From positions 287,587 through 351,586 of the forward strand of contig JBNLDC010000005.1 in NCBI GenBank assembly GCA_050304135.1: 64,000 bases of DNA, written 5' to 3'. The stretch is from JAFGNB01 sp050304135 (GTDB lineage: Bacteria; Fibrobacterota; Chitinivibrionia; Chitinivibrionales; Chitinispirillaceae). Below are positions 26,715 to 35,862 of this stretch, one piece after another. The translations under genes and the position numbers were made by a program. Numbering within the stretch: the stretch's first letter is position 1; each line of letters opens with the position of its first letter. Below the pieces are notes generated by a model that was not told where the DNA came from, made no database searches, and worked only from the letters and a program-made list of their open reading frames with translations.

Positions 26715-27539
26715 CTACCAGTGCATCTGTATACTTGGGGGTGTTCCACCATGAAACACCCCTGCCACGCGATCGAACACTTCGGCCTTTTCCGATGTGT
26801 AAAAACGGCGCACCCCACCCTGCGAGCAACGCTCCGCCATATCAGGATGCCTCCCGAGATACGCTTCAAGGCTCCGTGCCACAATTGCTCCCTGTGAAAC
26901 CAGCGTAATGGATGGTGGCAGGTACTTCCGTATTTTCTCTTCCAGAAGCGGATAGTGGGTGCAGCCGAGCACCACGGTATCGATCAGAGGATCAGCGCAG
27001 CACAACCGTTCGATGTGCTGACGGATGAAAAAATCGGCTCCGTCACTTCCGGCCTCCCCGGTTTCAACAAGCGGCACCCACATCGGGCACGCCTCCTGTG
27101 TTACCGTTACCTCCGGAAAATAACGGTTGATCTCGATGATATACGACTGCGAATTGACGGTTCCCGTAGTTCCAAAGATCCCGATATGACCGCTCCGGCT
27201 GATGGTGCCGACCTGTTCGGTTACCGGGCGGATCACGCCGAGCACACGGTTTTCAGGCGCAATGCGGGCAAGATCATTCTGCTGAATTGAGCGGAGGGCT
27301 TTCGCCGAGGCGGTATTACAGGCAAGAATAATCAGCGGACACCCCTGCCCGAACAGCCACCTGACCGCTTCGAGCGTGTACTCGTACACCGTCTCGAAGG
27401 AGCGACTGCCGTAGGGTGAACGGGCGTTATCACCAAGATACAGATAATCAAATTCCGGCAACTGCCGTTCAATCTCCCTGAGTACCGTCAGCCCTCCGAA
27501 TCCGCTGTCAAAAACACCTATCGGTCCCTGTGTTGTCAT
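26715..27539 (-). CDS. murI: Glutamate racemase
   Basis: MurI converts L- to D-glutamate for peptidoglycan. The 274-residue protein contains the two catalytic cysteines in LACNTASAKA (~77) and VVLGCTHYPLLE (~190), plus IGVFDSGFGGLTVLREI at the N-terminus and YLYLGDNARSPYG. I chose the ATG at 27539 because AAGGTGATT lies just upstream; a GTG lies two codons earlier. The C-terminus (FYTSEKAEVFDRVAG) has the expected end. It is a single gene, convergent with the helicase. Confidence 0.96.
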   Translation of the reverse strand: MTTQGPIGVFDSGFGGLTVLREIERQLPEFDYLYLGDNARSPYGSRSFETVYEYTLEAVRWLFGQGCPLIILACNTASAKALRSIQQNDLARIAPENRVLGVIRPVTEQVGTISRSGHIGIFGTTGTVNSQSYIIEINRYFPEVTVTQEACPMWVPLVETGEAGSDGADFFIRQHIERLCCADPLIDTVVLGCTHYPLLEEKIRKYLPPSITLVSQGAIVARSLEAYLGRHPDMAERCSQGGVRRFYTSEKAEVFDRVAGVFHGGTPPSIQMHW

Positions 27540-27936
27540 AATCACCTTGTCTTTCTCTCTTTAAATCGTACGACGGGAATTCTCGCACCGGAGGCGGGTA
27601 CCCCCCGTTTTAACCGGTACCAATAAATTACTCTTCGGCAGTCAAAGCATACAGCACGGGGGTAGTGGCATACCTGCCGGTTCACCCCGGCACCGTTTAC
27701 GGATTCGGCTGCATTCCCTCTCGCTGATTGTATATTTACCACGGTTTTTGCATGACGCACCGATACTCCCCGGGAACTTGTTGAGACATTCATTAAGAAT
27801 CGGTCGCAAACGTTTTTCCACCGGCATCCACAAGCAGAGCAGGAAAAATTATCGTGAAAAGCAACAACTCCGGATATTCAAGCGTTACTAATGTATCGTT
27901 AATGATTCCATTCTTCCAGGTGGCTACCGTTATTTG
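27540..27936. other. Intergenic region without recognised gene
   Basis: About 400 bases separate divergent murI and the 273-residue membrane protein gene. Short open frames here lack ribosome binding sites. Some GC-rich inverted segments (for example GGGTACCCCCCGTTTTAACCGG near 27596) could fold, but I cannot match them to a known RNA family. Promoters for both genes are expected here. Confidence 0.4.
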
Positions 27937-28758
27937 ATGAAAACCTACCCGTTACCCCGACGCTTTCTTTATGTGGAACTGCTCTTCTACTCACTGATCA
28001 GTACGCTGATGATTGTTGCATGGATACCGGCGGTGCTCTCGCTGATTGCCTACGGGTCGGTATTTCCCTCCGCAATGAGGGCAGCACTGTTTCTCAACCT
28101 CACCGCAGTTACACTGATTATTTTCGTGCTGTTCGTACAGAAAGAACTCCGATCGGTCAGCTTCTACATCTCCGAGGAACAACTCGGTTACCGCAGCACT
28201 TCCCGCGGGAAACAAATCCGTCTTGCGGCAATCTCATCGGTCGGGCTCCTGCGCTTTCCACTCGGTGGCGGCATACTTGTCATTGAAAGCCCCGAAGGGT
28301 CACTGAGCATACCGCTGTTTATACCTGGGATTTCAGATCTTGTTGCCCGTTTACGGGAATATCTGCCCGCCTCCGCCGTTGCAGAATCTGATGAAACGAT
28401 CGACTGGACCACGATCCTCCGGACCTGCGGACGCACCGAATCCGTTACCAGCCGTTCACTGCGGGTTTTCCGCCCGGTCCTCAGCTGTGCCATTGCCGCA
28501 CTGCCACTCAATGTCTTCATCGGTGCGGTCTACTGGAACACCTCGGTAATTCCTCTCATGCTCTGGGCCGTTACCGGTACACTTTTTCCTCTCGCAACCT
28601 ACGGCAGTGCCGACATTATACTGCGGCTCCTCTCCGGCCGCGCAGGCAAGGTACCCCCTGATGTGGACTATGAAAACCGCCTGCTTATCCGTGCCGCACT
28701 CGCCGGCGGATCCATCTATCTTTTGTGCGGTATTCTCTTCAAGGCGATTATCCCGTGA
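27937..28758 (+). CDS. Hypothetical membrane protein (PH-like domain between helix pairs)
   Basis: The 273-residue product (ATG at 27937; a TTG lies one codon earlier) has two N-terminal membrane helices (residues ~14-35 and ~47-67), a soluble domain (~70-140) with SFYISEEQLGYRSTSRGKQI and GGGILVIESPEGSLSIPLF that resembles a small beta-sandwich of the PH-like membrane type, and two to three further helices, the last near the C-terminus (AGGSIYLLCGILFKAII). I do not recognise a characterised family. The stop TGA overlaps the dus GTG start by four bases, so it is translationally coupled to the tRNA-modification gene. Confidence 0.65.
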   Translation: MKTYPLPRRFLYVELLFYSLISTLMIVAWIPAVLSLIAYGSVFPSAMRAALFLNLTAVTLIIFVLFVQKELRSVSFYISEEQLGYRSTSRGKQIRLAAISSVGLLRFPLGGGILVIESPEGSLSIPLFIPGISDLVARLREYLPASAVAESDETIDWTTILRTCGRTESVTSRSLRVFRPVLSCAIAALPLNVFIGAVYWNTSVIPLMLWAVTGTLFPLATYGSADIILRLLSGRAGKVPPDVDYENRLLIRAALAGGSIYLLCGILFKAIIP

Positions 28759-29732
28759 CGACACTGCCCCCCTTTACACTCAGAGGGCAGGTGCTCGGTC
28801 CTCCTCTACTGAGTGCACCAATGGCGGGAATCAGTCACAGTGCCTACCGGCGTCTTCTCGCCGATTTCGGCGGCTACGGCGCACTCTATACCGAAATGGT
28901 CCCGACCGGAACGATCTTCTCCGAAAATCTCCTCCTCTCACCGTTAACAAAACGGCGTTCCGGGGAAGGCCGGGTAATTTATCAGATAGTTGTTACCGGA
29001 AAACCCCCTGTCGATCAGGCCGTAGCTCGACTCGTGCAACTCGACCCGTTCGCGCTCGATCTCAATCTCGGGTGTCCTGCTCCGATGGTCGCCCGTAAAG
29101 GAGGCGGACGGGCACTCTTTGATGATACCGACCACTGCAGGCAGGTGCTCGAATCGATCCGTTCCGTATGGACGGGTCCGCTTATCGTAAAGTGCCGTCT
29201 CGGCCACGAGCGGGAGGGCTGGGAAGAGCGGTTTATCGAGCGCTGTGAACTTTTTTCGTCGTGCGATGTCGATGCACTCTGTATCCATCCCCGGTTCTTT
29301 CATGAAAAACTCAAACGGACCGCCCGCCACCATCTTCTTCCCTGGATTCGCCGCCACTGGAAGCGGACACTTATCGGCAATGGTGACATGCACGACGCGG
29401 CGGCACTTACCCTGCTTGGCGCTGAGGGGTACGACGCACTCATGATCGGCCGTGCAGCAGTTGTGCGTCCATGGATATTCCGCGAGCTCAGTGGCGAAAC
29501 CATGACCCCGGACCATCTGAAAATCTGGGAACAGTTTTATTCATATACGCTTGAAGATTTTCCTCCCGAGCGGGGAATCGGACGCATCAAGGAATTTACC
29601 GGACATTTCGCCCGCAATTTCTTCTTTGGCCATGAACTCTTCCGCAAAGCACAATCCGCACCGGATCTGACGACACTCAGGGAACGGGTCCATGCATTTC
29701 TCTCCTCGTCCCCCCAAATCACCCGTCACTGA
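28755..29732 (+). CDS. tRNA-dihydrouridine synthase
   Basis: The FMN-dependent enzyme reduces uridines in tRNA. The 325-residue protein (GTG at 28755 overlapping the upstream stop; another GTG lies ten codons earlier) has LLSAPMAGISHSAYR at the N-terminus, LDLNLGCPAPMVARKGGGRALF with the catalytic Cys, LIVKCRLGHE, the CIHPRFFHEK His motif, and IGNGDMHDAAAL with MIGRAAVVRPWIF near the phosphate site. It belongs to the DusB/Dus3-like group by these motifs, but the exact position modified is not predictable. Together with trpS it forms a translation-related cluster. Confidence 0.9.
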   Translation: MTTLPPFTLRGQVLGPPLLSAPMAGISHSAYRRLLADFGGYGALYTEMVPTGTIFSENLLLSPLTKRRSGEGRVIYQIVVTGKPPVDQAVARLVQLDPFALDLNLGCPAPMVARKGGGRALFDDTDHCRQVLESIRSVWTGPLIVKCRLGHEREGWEERFIERCELFSSCDVDALCIHPRFFHEKLKRTARHHLLPWIRRHWKRTLIGNGDMHDAAALTLLGAEGYDALMIGRAAVVRPWIFRELSGETMTPDHLKIWEQFYSYTLEDFPPERGIGRIKEFTGHFARNFFFGHELFRKAQSAPDLTTLRERVHAFLSSSPQITRH

Positions 29733-29790
29733 TTTCAGCGGGCGCAGATAGTAATTTTAACCGTACATTGAGATCGCAAGGAGCAGTTTC

Positions 29791-30756
29791 ATGAGAATTC
29801 TTTCAGGCATCAAGCCGACCGGCACCATTCATATCGGTAATTATCTCGGCATGATACAACCGATGGTTGCCTCGCAGCAGCGGGGCGAACTGTTCTGTTT
29901 TATCGCCAATATGCACAGTCTCACCTCCGTTACGTCCGGTGAACAGATGAAGCAGTACACCACTGATGCACTGCTCGACCTCCTCGCACTGGGTATCGAC
30001 CCCGACCGTTCCACACTCTGGATACAATCCGATGTGCCGGAAGTCGCGGAACTCGCGTGGTATCTGAGCAATGTCACCCCGGTAGGTCTGCTTGAGCGCT
30101 GCCATGCCTACAAAGATGCGATCGCGAAAAACCTTCCCCCCAATGCGGGACTGTTCACCTACCCGGTACTCATGGCCGCTGACATTCTCATGTTTCAATC
30201 AAACCTGGTCCCGGTTGGCAGAGATCAGAAACAGCATATCGAAGTGACCCGTGACCTGGCACTCAAATTCAACGGGTTGTATAAACAGGAGGTATTCACC
30301 ATCCCTGAACCGGAAATCGTCGAGGCACTCGCCATTGTTCCCGGAACCGACGGACAGAAAATGTCCAAATCCTACAACAATACCCTCGAGGTATTCGGAG
30401 AAGAGAAAAAACTGCGCAAAAAAGTGATGAGCATCGTGACTGACCCCACCCCGGTGGAAGCCCCGAAAGATCCCGACACCAGCACCCTCTTCGCACTCTA
30501 CCGGCTCTTCGCCACCGACGATCAGACAACGGCAATGGCCGACCGGTATCGTGCCGGCGGACTTGGTTACGGCACGGTTAAAAAAGAACTCTTCGAACTG
30601 CTCTGGAACCATTTCGCCGATTCCCACGCCAAGCGCGAAGAGCTTGCCGCCAATCCTGACTACCTGGATGAAATTCGAAAGAAGGGTGCTGAAAAAGCAC
30701 GCAATGTTGCATCGGCGACAATGGATCGTGTCCGTAAACTGGTGGGAGTACTATAA
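29791..30756 (+). CDS. trpS: Tryptophanyl-tRNA synthetase
   Basis: The class I enzyme charges tRNA-Trp. The 321-residue protein has the HIGH signature as TIHIGNYLG (~11-19), the substrate region with MAADILMFQSNLVPVGRDQKQHIE, and the KMSKS loop (GTDGQKMSKSYNN, ~188). Length is normal for the bacterial type. AAGGAGCAG precedes the ATG. A clear hairpin terminator follows the stop directly. The spacing of 58 bases to dus allows co-transcription with the preceding genes. Confidence 0.97.
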   Translation: MRILSGIKPTGTIHIGNYLGMIQPMVASQQRGELFCFIANMHSLTSVTSGEQMKQYTTDALLDLLALGIDPDRSTLWIQSDVPEVAELAWYLSNVTPVGLLERCHAYKDAIAKNLPPNAGLFTYPVLMAADILMFQSNLVPVGRDQKQHIEVTRDLALKFNGLYKQEVFTIPEPEIVEALAIVPGTDGQKMSKSYNNTLEVFGEEKKLRKKVMSIVTDPTPVEAPKDPDTSTLFALYRLFATDDQTTAMADRYRAGGLGYGTVKKELFELLWNHFADSHAKREELAANPDYLDEIRKKGAEKARNVASATMDRVRKLVGVL

Positions 30757-30786
30757 AAAACTGCCCAGTGTTTACCGGGCAGTTTT
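30757..30786. terminator. Bidirectional terminator of trpS and the lysine-rich gene
   Basis: AAAACTGCCC (30757-30766) pairs perfectly with GGGCAGTTTT (30777-30786) around a ten-base loop. A-run and T-run flank the stem, so it can work in both directions between the convergent genes. Confidence 0.88.
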
Positions 30787-30811
30787 ACATTCACTATTTA
30801 CCACCAAAAAT

Positions 30812-31441
30812 CTATTTCTTAGCAGACTTCCTCTTTGGTGCTTTCTTAGCTGTAGCTTTCTTAGCCGTAGCTTTCTTAGCCGTAGCTTTCTTAGCCGTAG
30901 CTTTCTTAGCCGTAGTCTTCTTTGCCGGAGTCTTCTTTGCCGGAGTCTTCTTTGCCGGAGTCTTCTTTGCCGGAGTCTTCTTTGCCGGAGTCTTCTTTGC
31001 CGGAGTCTTCTTTGCCGGAGCTTTCTTTGCCGGAGCTTTCTTTGCCGGAGCTTTCTTTGCCGGAGCTTTCTTTGCCGGAGTCTTCTTTGCCGTTGCTTTC
31101 CTGGTCGCAGCCCGCTTGGCTGCAGCTTTCTTCTTCTTTTTCATTCTCCAGTACACCTGTTTGTCAAAAAATGCGACTACCTTGAGAATAATGTCGTCTT
31201 CCGCGAAACGCAGACCATTGACAAGCAGCCAGAGATACGGATCATCATCGTACCAGCGACGTTTTTTAAGGTCGAGGGGATATTCCAGCAGGTGTTCTTC
31301 GAACAGACTGGGACGCAGCAGTCGGGCGAGCGTAATGAGATCCTTGAGCATCTCGTTGAGTTGCCGTTTCGGCATTATCTTAAGCGATTCAAGATGATTT
31401 GCCAGACCTTCATGCTTGTCGTACCAGCGGTTCTTCTTCAT
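30812..31441 (-). CDS. 'RWYD' protein with histone-H1-like lysine-rich tail
   Basis: The 209-residue protein has an N-terminal globular part of about 100 residues containing the motif RWYD twice (residues 5-8 and ~62-65), helices with MPKRQLNEMLKDLITLARL and the stretch DPYLWLLVNGLRFAEDD, followed by a tail of about 105 residues built from Lys-Lys-x-x-Ala pentapeptides (KKTPA, KKAPA, KKATA). The tail resembles the C-terminal tail of histone H1 and of bacterial H1-like proteins (Hc1, AlgP) and should bind DNA or RNA by charge. The N-terminal type occurs, as I recall, in Spirochaetes and Fibrobacterota without assigned function. AGGGGATGAG gives a good ribosome binding site. Confidence 0.8.
   Translation of the reverse strand: MKKNRWYDKHEGLANHLESLKIMPKRQLNEMLKDLITLARLLRPSLFEEHLLEYPLDLKKRRWYDDDPYLWLLVNGLRFAEDDIILKVVAFFDKQVYWRMKKKKKAAAKRAATRKATAKKTPAKKAPAKKAPAKKAPAKKAPAKKTPAKKTPAKKTPAKKTPAKKTPAKKTPAKKTTAKKATAKKATAKKATAKKATAKKAPKRKSAKK
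30841..31095 (-). repeat. Seventeen 15-bp tandem repeats inside the lysine-rich gene
   Basis: Seventeen contiguous units fall in blocks (plus-strand order): five CTTTCTTAGCCGTAG-type units (the first with one change), seven TCTTCTTTGCCGGAG units, four CTTTCTTTGCCGGAG units and one TCTTCTTTGCCGTTG unit. Block identity within each group points to recent unit duplication, so the tail length is likely variable between strains. Confidence 0.95.
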
Positions 31442-31637
31442 AAACGCTCATCCCCTGAAAAGTTGGTTAGTTCTTTGTATATCGGAATATACCTCTTTGA
31501 ATCTTATCTCATTCAAGAAATATTTGCACGGATTTTTTATCCGGCCATTGCAGATAACCTGCTGTACAAACAAAAGCATGATTCCGGGCGACACCCGCGA
31601 TTGAATTCTGGGCAGCCTTCGTACCGATAAAAACAAT

Positions 31638-31668
31638 CAGCCGTATTCATTTCATACAAATACGGCTG
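31638..31668 (-). terminator. Terminator of the AICAR transformylase gene
   Basis: CAGCCGTATT pairs perfectly with AATACGGCTG over ten bases with an eleven-base loop. Read on the minus strand it is followed by TTGTTTTTA. It lies 36 bases past the stop of the gene ending at 31704. Confidence 0.82.
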
Positions 31669-31703
31669 ACAAGCGGTTCTGAACCGATGCTGCGAACTGT
31701 TTA

Positions 31704-32879
31704 CTAGTGGTGGAATAGACGTACGCCGCTCATCGCCATCACCATACCGTATTCATTACATGCTTCAATCACCACATCGTCGCGTACCGAGCCGCCGGGT
31801 TGAACAATAAATCCCACACCGCTCTGTTGCGCCCGGTCAATATTGTCACGAAACGGGAAAAAAGCATCCGAAGCAAGCGCGACACCCTGCATGAGGTTGA
31901 GCCACTCGCGTTTCTCGTCGGCAGTGAGCCTGTCGGGCTGCGTGGAAAAATTCTCCTGCCAGACGAACTGCTCCGCAGGGGTCAGATGATCCTCCAGGAA
32001 CTGATCAATGGCATTATCACGGGCGGGACGTCCGATCTCCGCCTTGAAATCAAGACCGATCACCCGCGGATGCTGACGGAGAAACCACCGGTCCGCTTTT
32101 GATGCCGCAAGCCGGGTACAGTGAATCCGGGACTGCTGTCCGGCACCAACGCCGATCACCTGCCCGCCGAAAGCGAAGCACACCGAGTTACTCTGCGTAT
32201 ATTTGAGAGCGATCTGTGCAACCGTCAGATCCCTGATCGCCTCTTCAGTAAACGCCTTCTTTTCCGTCACCACCTTCGAGAAAACCTTCCCGTCAAGCAC
32301 CACATCGTTTCTCCGCTGGGAGAACACCACCCCGAACACCTCACGCTCTTCGGTTTCCGGTGGTACATAGGCAGGATCGATCTGAATGATCGAATAGCCG
32401 CCCTTCTTTTTCTTCCGGAGTATCTCGAGCGCTTCCGGTTCATATCCGGGAGCAATCACCCCGTCGGACACCTCACGCCCGAGCAGTCGCGCAGTGGGAA
32501 CGTCAACCGTCTCGCTGAGTGCCGCCCAGTCACCGAAACTTGACAGGCGATCAGCACCCCGGGCACGCGCATAGGCTGTTGCCAGTGGGCTCAGTTCCAT
32601 ATCCTCAACAAAGTAGCACTTCTTCATTTCGCGGGTGAGCGGAATGCCGACGGCGGCTCCAGCGGGACTGACGTGTTTGAAGGAGGCCGCGGCAGGAAGC
32701 CCGAGCGCCGCTCCAAGCTCCGCAACCAATTGCCAGCTATTAAGAGCATCAAGCAGATTGATATACCCCGGTTTACCGTTGAGTACGGTAATCGGCAGCG
32801 ATCCGTTTCGCGCAAAGATCCGTGCAGGTGCCTGATGAGGGTTACACCCGTAGCGCAACAGCAGTTCCGAAGTATCCAT
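31704..32879 (-). CDS. Stand-alone AICAR transformylase (PurH C-terminal domain)
   Basis: The enzyme transfers a formyl group from 10-formyl-THF to AICAR in purine synthesis. The 391 residues correspond to the AICAR transformylase domain of PurH: LRYGCNPHQAPARIF, LNGKPGYINLLDALN, the catalytic KHVSPAGAAVG (Lys-His), a YTQSNSVCFAFGGQVIGVGAGQQSR region, SDAFFPFRDNIDRA and IVQPGGSVRDDVVIEAC. The N-terminal IMP cyclohydrolase (MGS-like) domain of ordinary PurH is entirely missing and no such gene is in the window, so cyclisation must be done by a separate protein. A convincing terminator follows. Confidence 0.92.
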   Translation of the reverse strand: MDTSELLLRYGCNPHQAPARIFARNGSLPITVLNGKPGYINLLDALNSWQLVAELGAALGLPAAASFKHVSPAGAAVGIPLTREMKKCYFVEDMELSPLATAYARARGADRLSSFGDWAALSETVDVPTARLLGREVSDGVIAPGYEPEALEILRKKKKGGYSIIQIDPAYVPPETEEREVFGVVFSQRRNDVVLDGKVFSKVVTEKKAFTEEAIRDLTVAQIALKYTQSNSVCFAFGGQVIGVGAGQQSRIHCTRLAASKADRWFLRQHPRVIGLDFKAEIGRPARDNAIDQFLEDHLTPAEQFVWQENFSTQPDRLTADEKREWLNLMQGVALASDAFFPFRDNIDRAQQSGVGFIVQPGGSVRDDVVIEACNEYGMVMAMSGVRLFHH

Positions 32880-32973
32880 TATATTCCTTCCGATAAAATT
32901 GACTGAATCCGATCAGGGCAATCCGATTCCCCGGGCCATTCCTGCGCCGGAAGCTCCGGACACAATAATCGGC

Positions 32974-34239
32974 TCAGGAGAAATCCGACAATTTGTCAAA
33001 ATCAAGTGTTGCAAAAAGATCGTCAGGCGTCTCCGCCCGTCTGATTGCCACCACGTCGCCGCTCGTTCGCAGCAGCAATTCGGCACTCCGAAGTTTTCCG
33101 TTATAGTTGAACCCCATTGCATGCCCATGAGCCCCGGCATCGTGAATAACGAGAAGATCGCCCGCGGTCACTGCGGGGAGTTTGCGGTCGATCGCGAATT
33201 TATCGTTGTTCTCGCAGAGCGATCCGGTAACATCACAAACGGTGTCCGCCACAGTACTTTCCCGACCGGGTACCGTAATGTGGTGGTAGGCGCCGTAGAG
33301 CGCCGGGCGCATCAGATTCGCCATGCATGAGTCAAGTCCCACATACGTCTTGTATGTCTTTTTTATATGCAGTACTTTCGACACCAGGTAGCCGTACGGC
33401 CCGGTGATCATCCTTCCACACTCCATGAACAGCTTCATCGGATGCAGACCCGCAGCAACCACGATTCTCTCATACGCTTTTCTGATACCATCCGATACCA
33501 GTTCAATATCGACGGCAGTTTGCTCCGGCCGGTAAGGGATACCGATTCCTCCACCGATGTTCACGAATTCAATCCTGACTCCGGTTTCCCGGTGCACCTC
33601 GACGGCGAGTTCGTACAGCATAACCGCTGTATCAATAAAATACTGCGGATTAAGTTCATTGGATGCGACCATGGTATGCAGCCCGAAGCGCCGCACCCCT
33701 TTGGCACTGAGCTGTTTGTACCCTTCGATGATCTGCTCACGGGTAAAGCCGTACTTCGCATCTTCCGGGTGACCGATTATCGCATTTCCGCTGCGCAGGG
33801 GCCCCGGATTATACCGCTGTGATACCAGATCCGGCAATCCGGCACACTGTTCAAGATACCCTATATGAGAGATGTCATCAAGATTGATCACCGCACCGAG
33901 CTTACGAGCCTCGATAAACTCCTCGACGGTTGTATCATTCGAGGTGAACATTATCGCCTCGCCGGTAATACCACATCGATCGGCAAGCAGCAGTTCAGTA
34001 TACGAGCTGCAGTCCGCACCGGCGCCATGATTTCTGAGCAGTTTCATCAGAAACGGATTGGGAGCCGCCTTGACCGCGAAATACTCCCTGAACCCTTCAG
34101 ACCAGGAAAAAGCACGGGTAAGTCTCTGAATATTATCCGTTATCGCCTTTTCATCATAAAGATGAAACGGTGTGGGATATCGGTCACACATCTCACGCAG
34201 CTTCTCAACTGAACAGGGTAGTTTTTTCTCGGTCGGCAC
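32974..34239 (-). CDS. lysA: Diaminopimelate decarboxylase-like PLP enzyme
   Basis: The 421-residue protein is a fold-type III PLP enzyme. FREYFAVKAAPNP carries the PLP lysine (~55), GADCSSYTELLLA follows, RFGLHTMVASNELN, VNIGGGIGIPYRP is the glycine-rich phosphate loop, and ECGRMITGPYGYL and the C-terminal DAGAHGHAMGFNYNG complete the active site. The last step of lysine synthesis is the most likely role. The usual EPGR is ECGR here, a variant. It starts at a GTG, with an AGAGCTT stretch upstream. The AICAR transformylase gene follows 94 bases downstream in the same direction. Confidence 0.82.
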   Translation of the reverse strand: MPTEKKLPCSVEKLREMCDRYPTPFHLYDEKAITDNIQRLTRAFSWSEGFREYFAVKAAPNPFLMKLLRNHGAGADCSSYTELLLADRCGITGEAIMFTSNDTTVEEFIEARKLGAVINLDDISHIGYLEQCAGLPDLVSQRYNPGPLRSGNAIIGHPEDAKYGFTREQIIEGYKQLSAKGVRRFGLHTMVASNELNPQYFIDTAVMLYELAVEVHRETGVRIEFVNIGGGIGIPYRPEQTAVDIELVSDGIRKAYERIVVAAGLHPMKLFMECGRMITGPYGYLVSKVLHIKKTYKTYVGLDSCMANLMRPALYGAYHHITVPGRESTVADTVCDVTGSLCENNDKFAIDRKLPAVTAGDLLVIHDAGAHGHAMGFNYNGKLRSAELLLRTSGDVVAIRRAETPDDLFATLDFDKLSDFS

Positions 34240-34375
34240 GGCGAAGCTCTTTCTACGACTGAAAATATCAAAGGGAGGAAAATAACACTTTTCAGAGGTG
34301 AAATCATCTGTTTTCCCATCCTTTATAAAGTTGTAAGGCTTGCTATCCCATTTCTGCGTAAATCAATTTATAACT

Positions 34376-35836
34376 ATGAGCCACCTCCGATTCGTTCAGA
34401 AACATCACTCCACAGCGCTCTTTTTCCCATGGCACCGCATCTTCATCCCGGCCCTGATCATCGGGACGGTATTCACCTCTTATTCTGCGACCGCGATCGT
34501 CAGCTCGGAAGCCACTGCCGATCCAACCGTTATTTCCGATTCATCTACCTCCGATTCCATCGCCCTTTCCGGAGCTGCTTCAATCCCGGCAGCTACCCTG
34601 CCGGCGCCGACACAAACACTTGTTGATTCATCACTGACCGATTCAGTTTGTCCTCCGGGTCCGGTTGTAAGCCCCTCCGCCACCGTCAATGCAAGAAAAC
34701 CGCAATTCCCGGATCCTCCGTTTGCAGGAATCAATCTCCGCCAGGATTCTCTGGCACGCCGGTACATCCGCCGGATTTACGGATATAACTGGCATGAAGC
34801 AGAACAGACATTCAAGAAACTCCAGCGGTTCGAACGCAAACACAAACTGCTTCCACTCAGCGGTCTGCTGGGTGTTTCGGCAGGAACGATACGGATTCTC
34901 GGTGGGGAATTCAGCAGCGAAGAGGAACGGAAACTGCTGTTCAATGAAATCAGCGACCTGCGCAAAAAAACGCTCCGGCAGCTTGACAATACCGATCTGC
35001 CCGATTCTCTCGAACCGCTCGCGCTGTTTATCAGCGGTGGTGTGAAGGGACTCTTCGCCACGCTGAAAATTGAAACAGCAATTGTTCAGGCTGCCATCGA
35101 AGGATTTGATGCACTCGGTAAACTTGAAAAAGTTGTGGAACTTTCCCCCGGGCAGAGTGACCCGTTTCTCGGACTCGGCATTTTCTACTGTCTGCTGGCC
35201 CGCTCCCCCGGAATCGTCAGAGCCGCTCTCAACCTGACCGGCAGAGCTATATCATTCGATAAAGGTCTTGACTACCTGCGCCGAAGCGCACTGCGGGGGA
35301 GATACACTTCCGAAACGGCAATGCTCTATCTGGTGCGGTTTCTCTCTCCATACTGGGGACATCTGGCGAAGGAGAAAAATACCCTGCTCCGGGAGCTTGA
35401 AGATCGCTATCCCGGTAATCCGCACTATACGTTCCTTCGTCTTGACGAAGCAATCTGTTTCCACCCTCAGACACTTCCGACCATCGATACAGCAGAGATC
35501 ATCAGAAAGAGCGGTTCATGGAATCAGGAAAACTTCAGCCAGCGTCGCTACGCCCTGCTCGCAACCATGCAACTTGATTTTATTGCGGGAAGAGAAATCA
35601 GCGTCCCAACTGATACAAATGCGGATCTGCATGAATTCAGCTTTTATCCGCTGTTTCTTTCCGCTCTCGCGCAGCGGCGATCACCTGCCGATACCGGGTC
35701 TGAACGTCCCACGGGTGGAACATTCACCGAGACTGAATCCGCTGCTCTCAGAACACTGGGTCTCTCGTCAATGAGTACCACACTGCGTAATTTTTACGAA
35801 TGGCACATCCGGGATGCGCTGAAACTTTTACCGTAA
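34376..35836 (+). CDS. Hypothetical secreted TPR-like helical protein
   Basis: I use the ATG at 34376; the frame is open from a TTG at 34340 that gives no better start. The 486-residue product has one N-terminal hydrophobic segment (residues ~20-38, acting as signal or anchor), a Ser/Thr/Pro/Ala-rich linker (~40-90), and a long helical region with pairs such as YNWHEAEQTFKKLQRFERKH, VVELSPGQSDPFLGLGIFYC and RYPGNPHYTFLRLDEA, suggestive of TPR-like repeats. Related proteins in Fibrobacter-like genomes are, as I recall, uncharacterised. Its 3' end is 26 bases from the convergent peroxiredoxin gene. Confidence 0.6.
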   Translation: MSHLRFVQKHHSTALFFPWHRIFIPALIIGTVFTSYSATAIVSSEATADPTVISDSSTSDSIALSGAASIPAATLPAPTQTLVDSSLTDSVCPPGPVVSPSATVNARKPQFPDPPFAGINLRQDSLARRYIRRIYGYNWHEAEQTFKKLQRFERKHKLLPLSGLLGVSAGTIRILGGEFSSEEERKLLFNEISDLRKKTLRQLDNTDLPDSLEPLALFISGGVKGLFATLKIETAIVQAAIEGFDALGKLEKVVELSPGQSDPFLGLGIFYCLLARSPGIVRAALNLTGRAISFDKGLDYLRRSALRGRYTSETAMLYLVRFLSPYWGHLAKEKNTLLRELEDRYPGNPHYTFLRLDEAICFHPQTLPTIDTAEIIRKSGSWNQENFSQRRYALLATMQLDFIAGREISVPTDTNADLHEFSFYPLFLSALAQRRSPADTGSERPTGGTFTETESAALRTLGLSSMSTTLRNFYEWHIRDALKLLP

Positions 35837-35862
35837 CCCCGGAAGCAGTACAACCAGGTGGT

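Noticed and set aside
30841..31095. 15-bp tandem array considered as a CRISPR or other non-coding array
   Set aside because: Units are contiguous without spacers and encode a Lys-rich pentapeptide in frame.
30551..31630. Plus-strand frames with PESSL and AVFFAG repeats over the lysine-rich gene
   Set aside because: They are other-frame readings of the 15-bp tandem repeat; only the minus-strand frame has a ribosome binding site, a non-repeat domain and a terminator.
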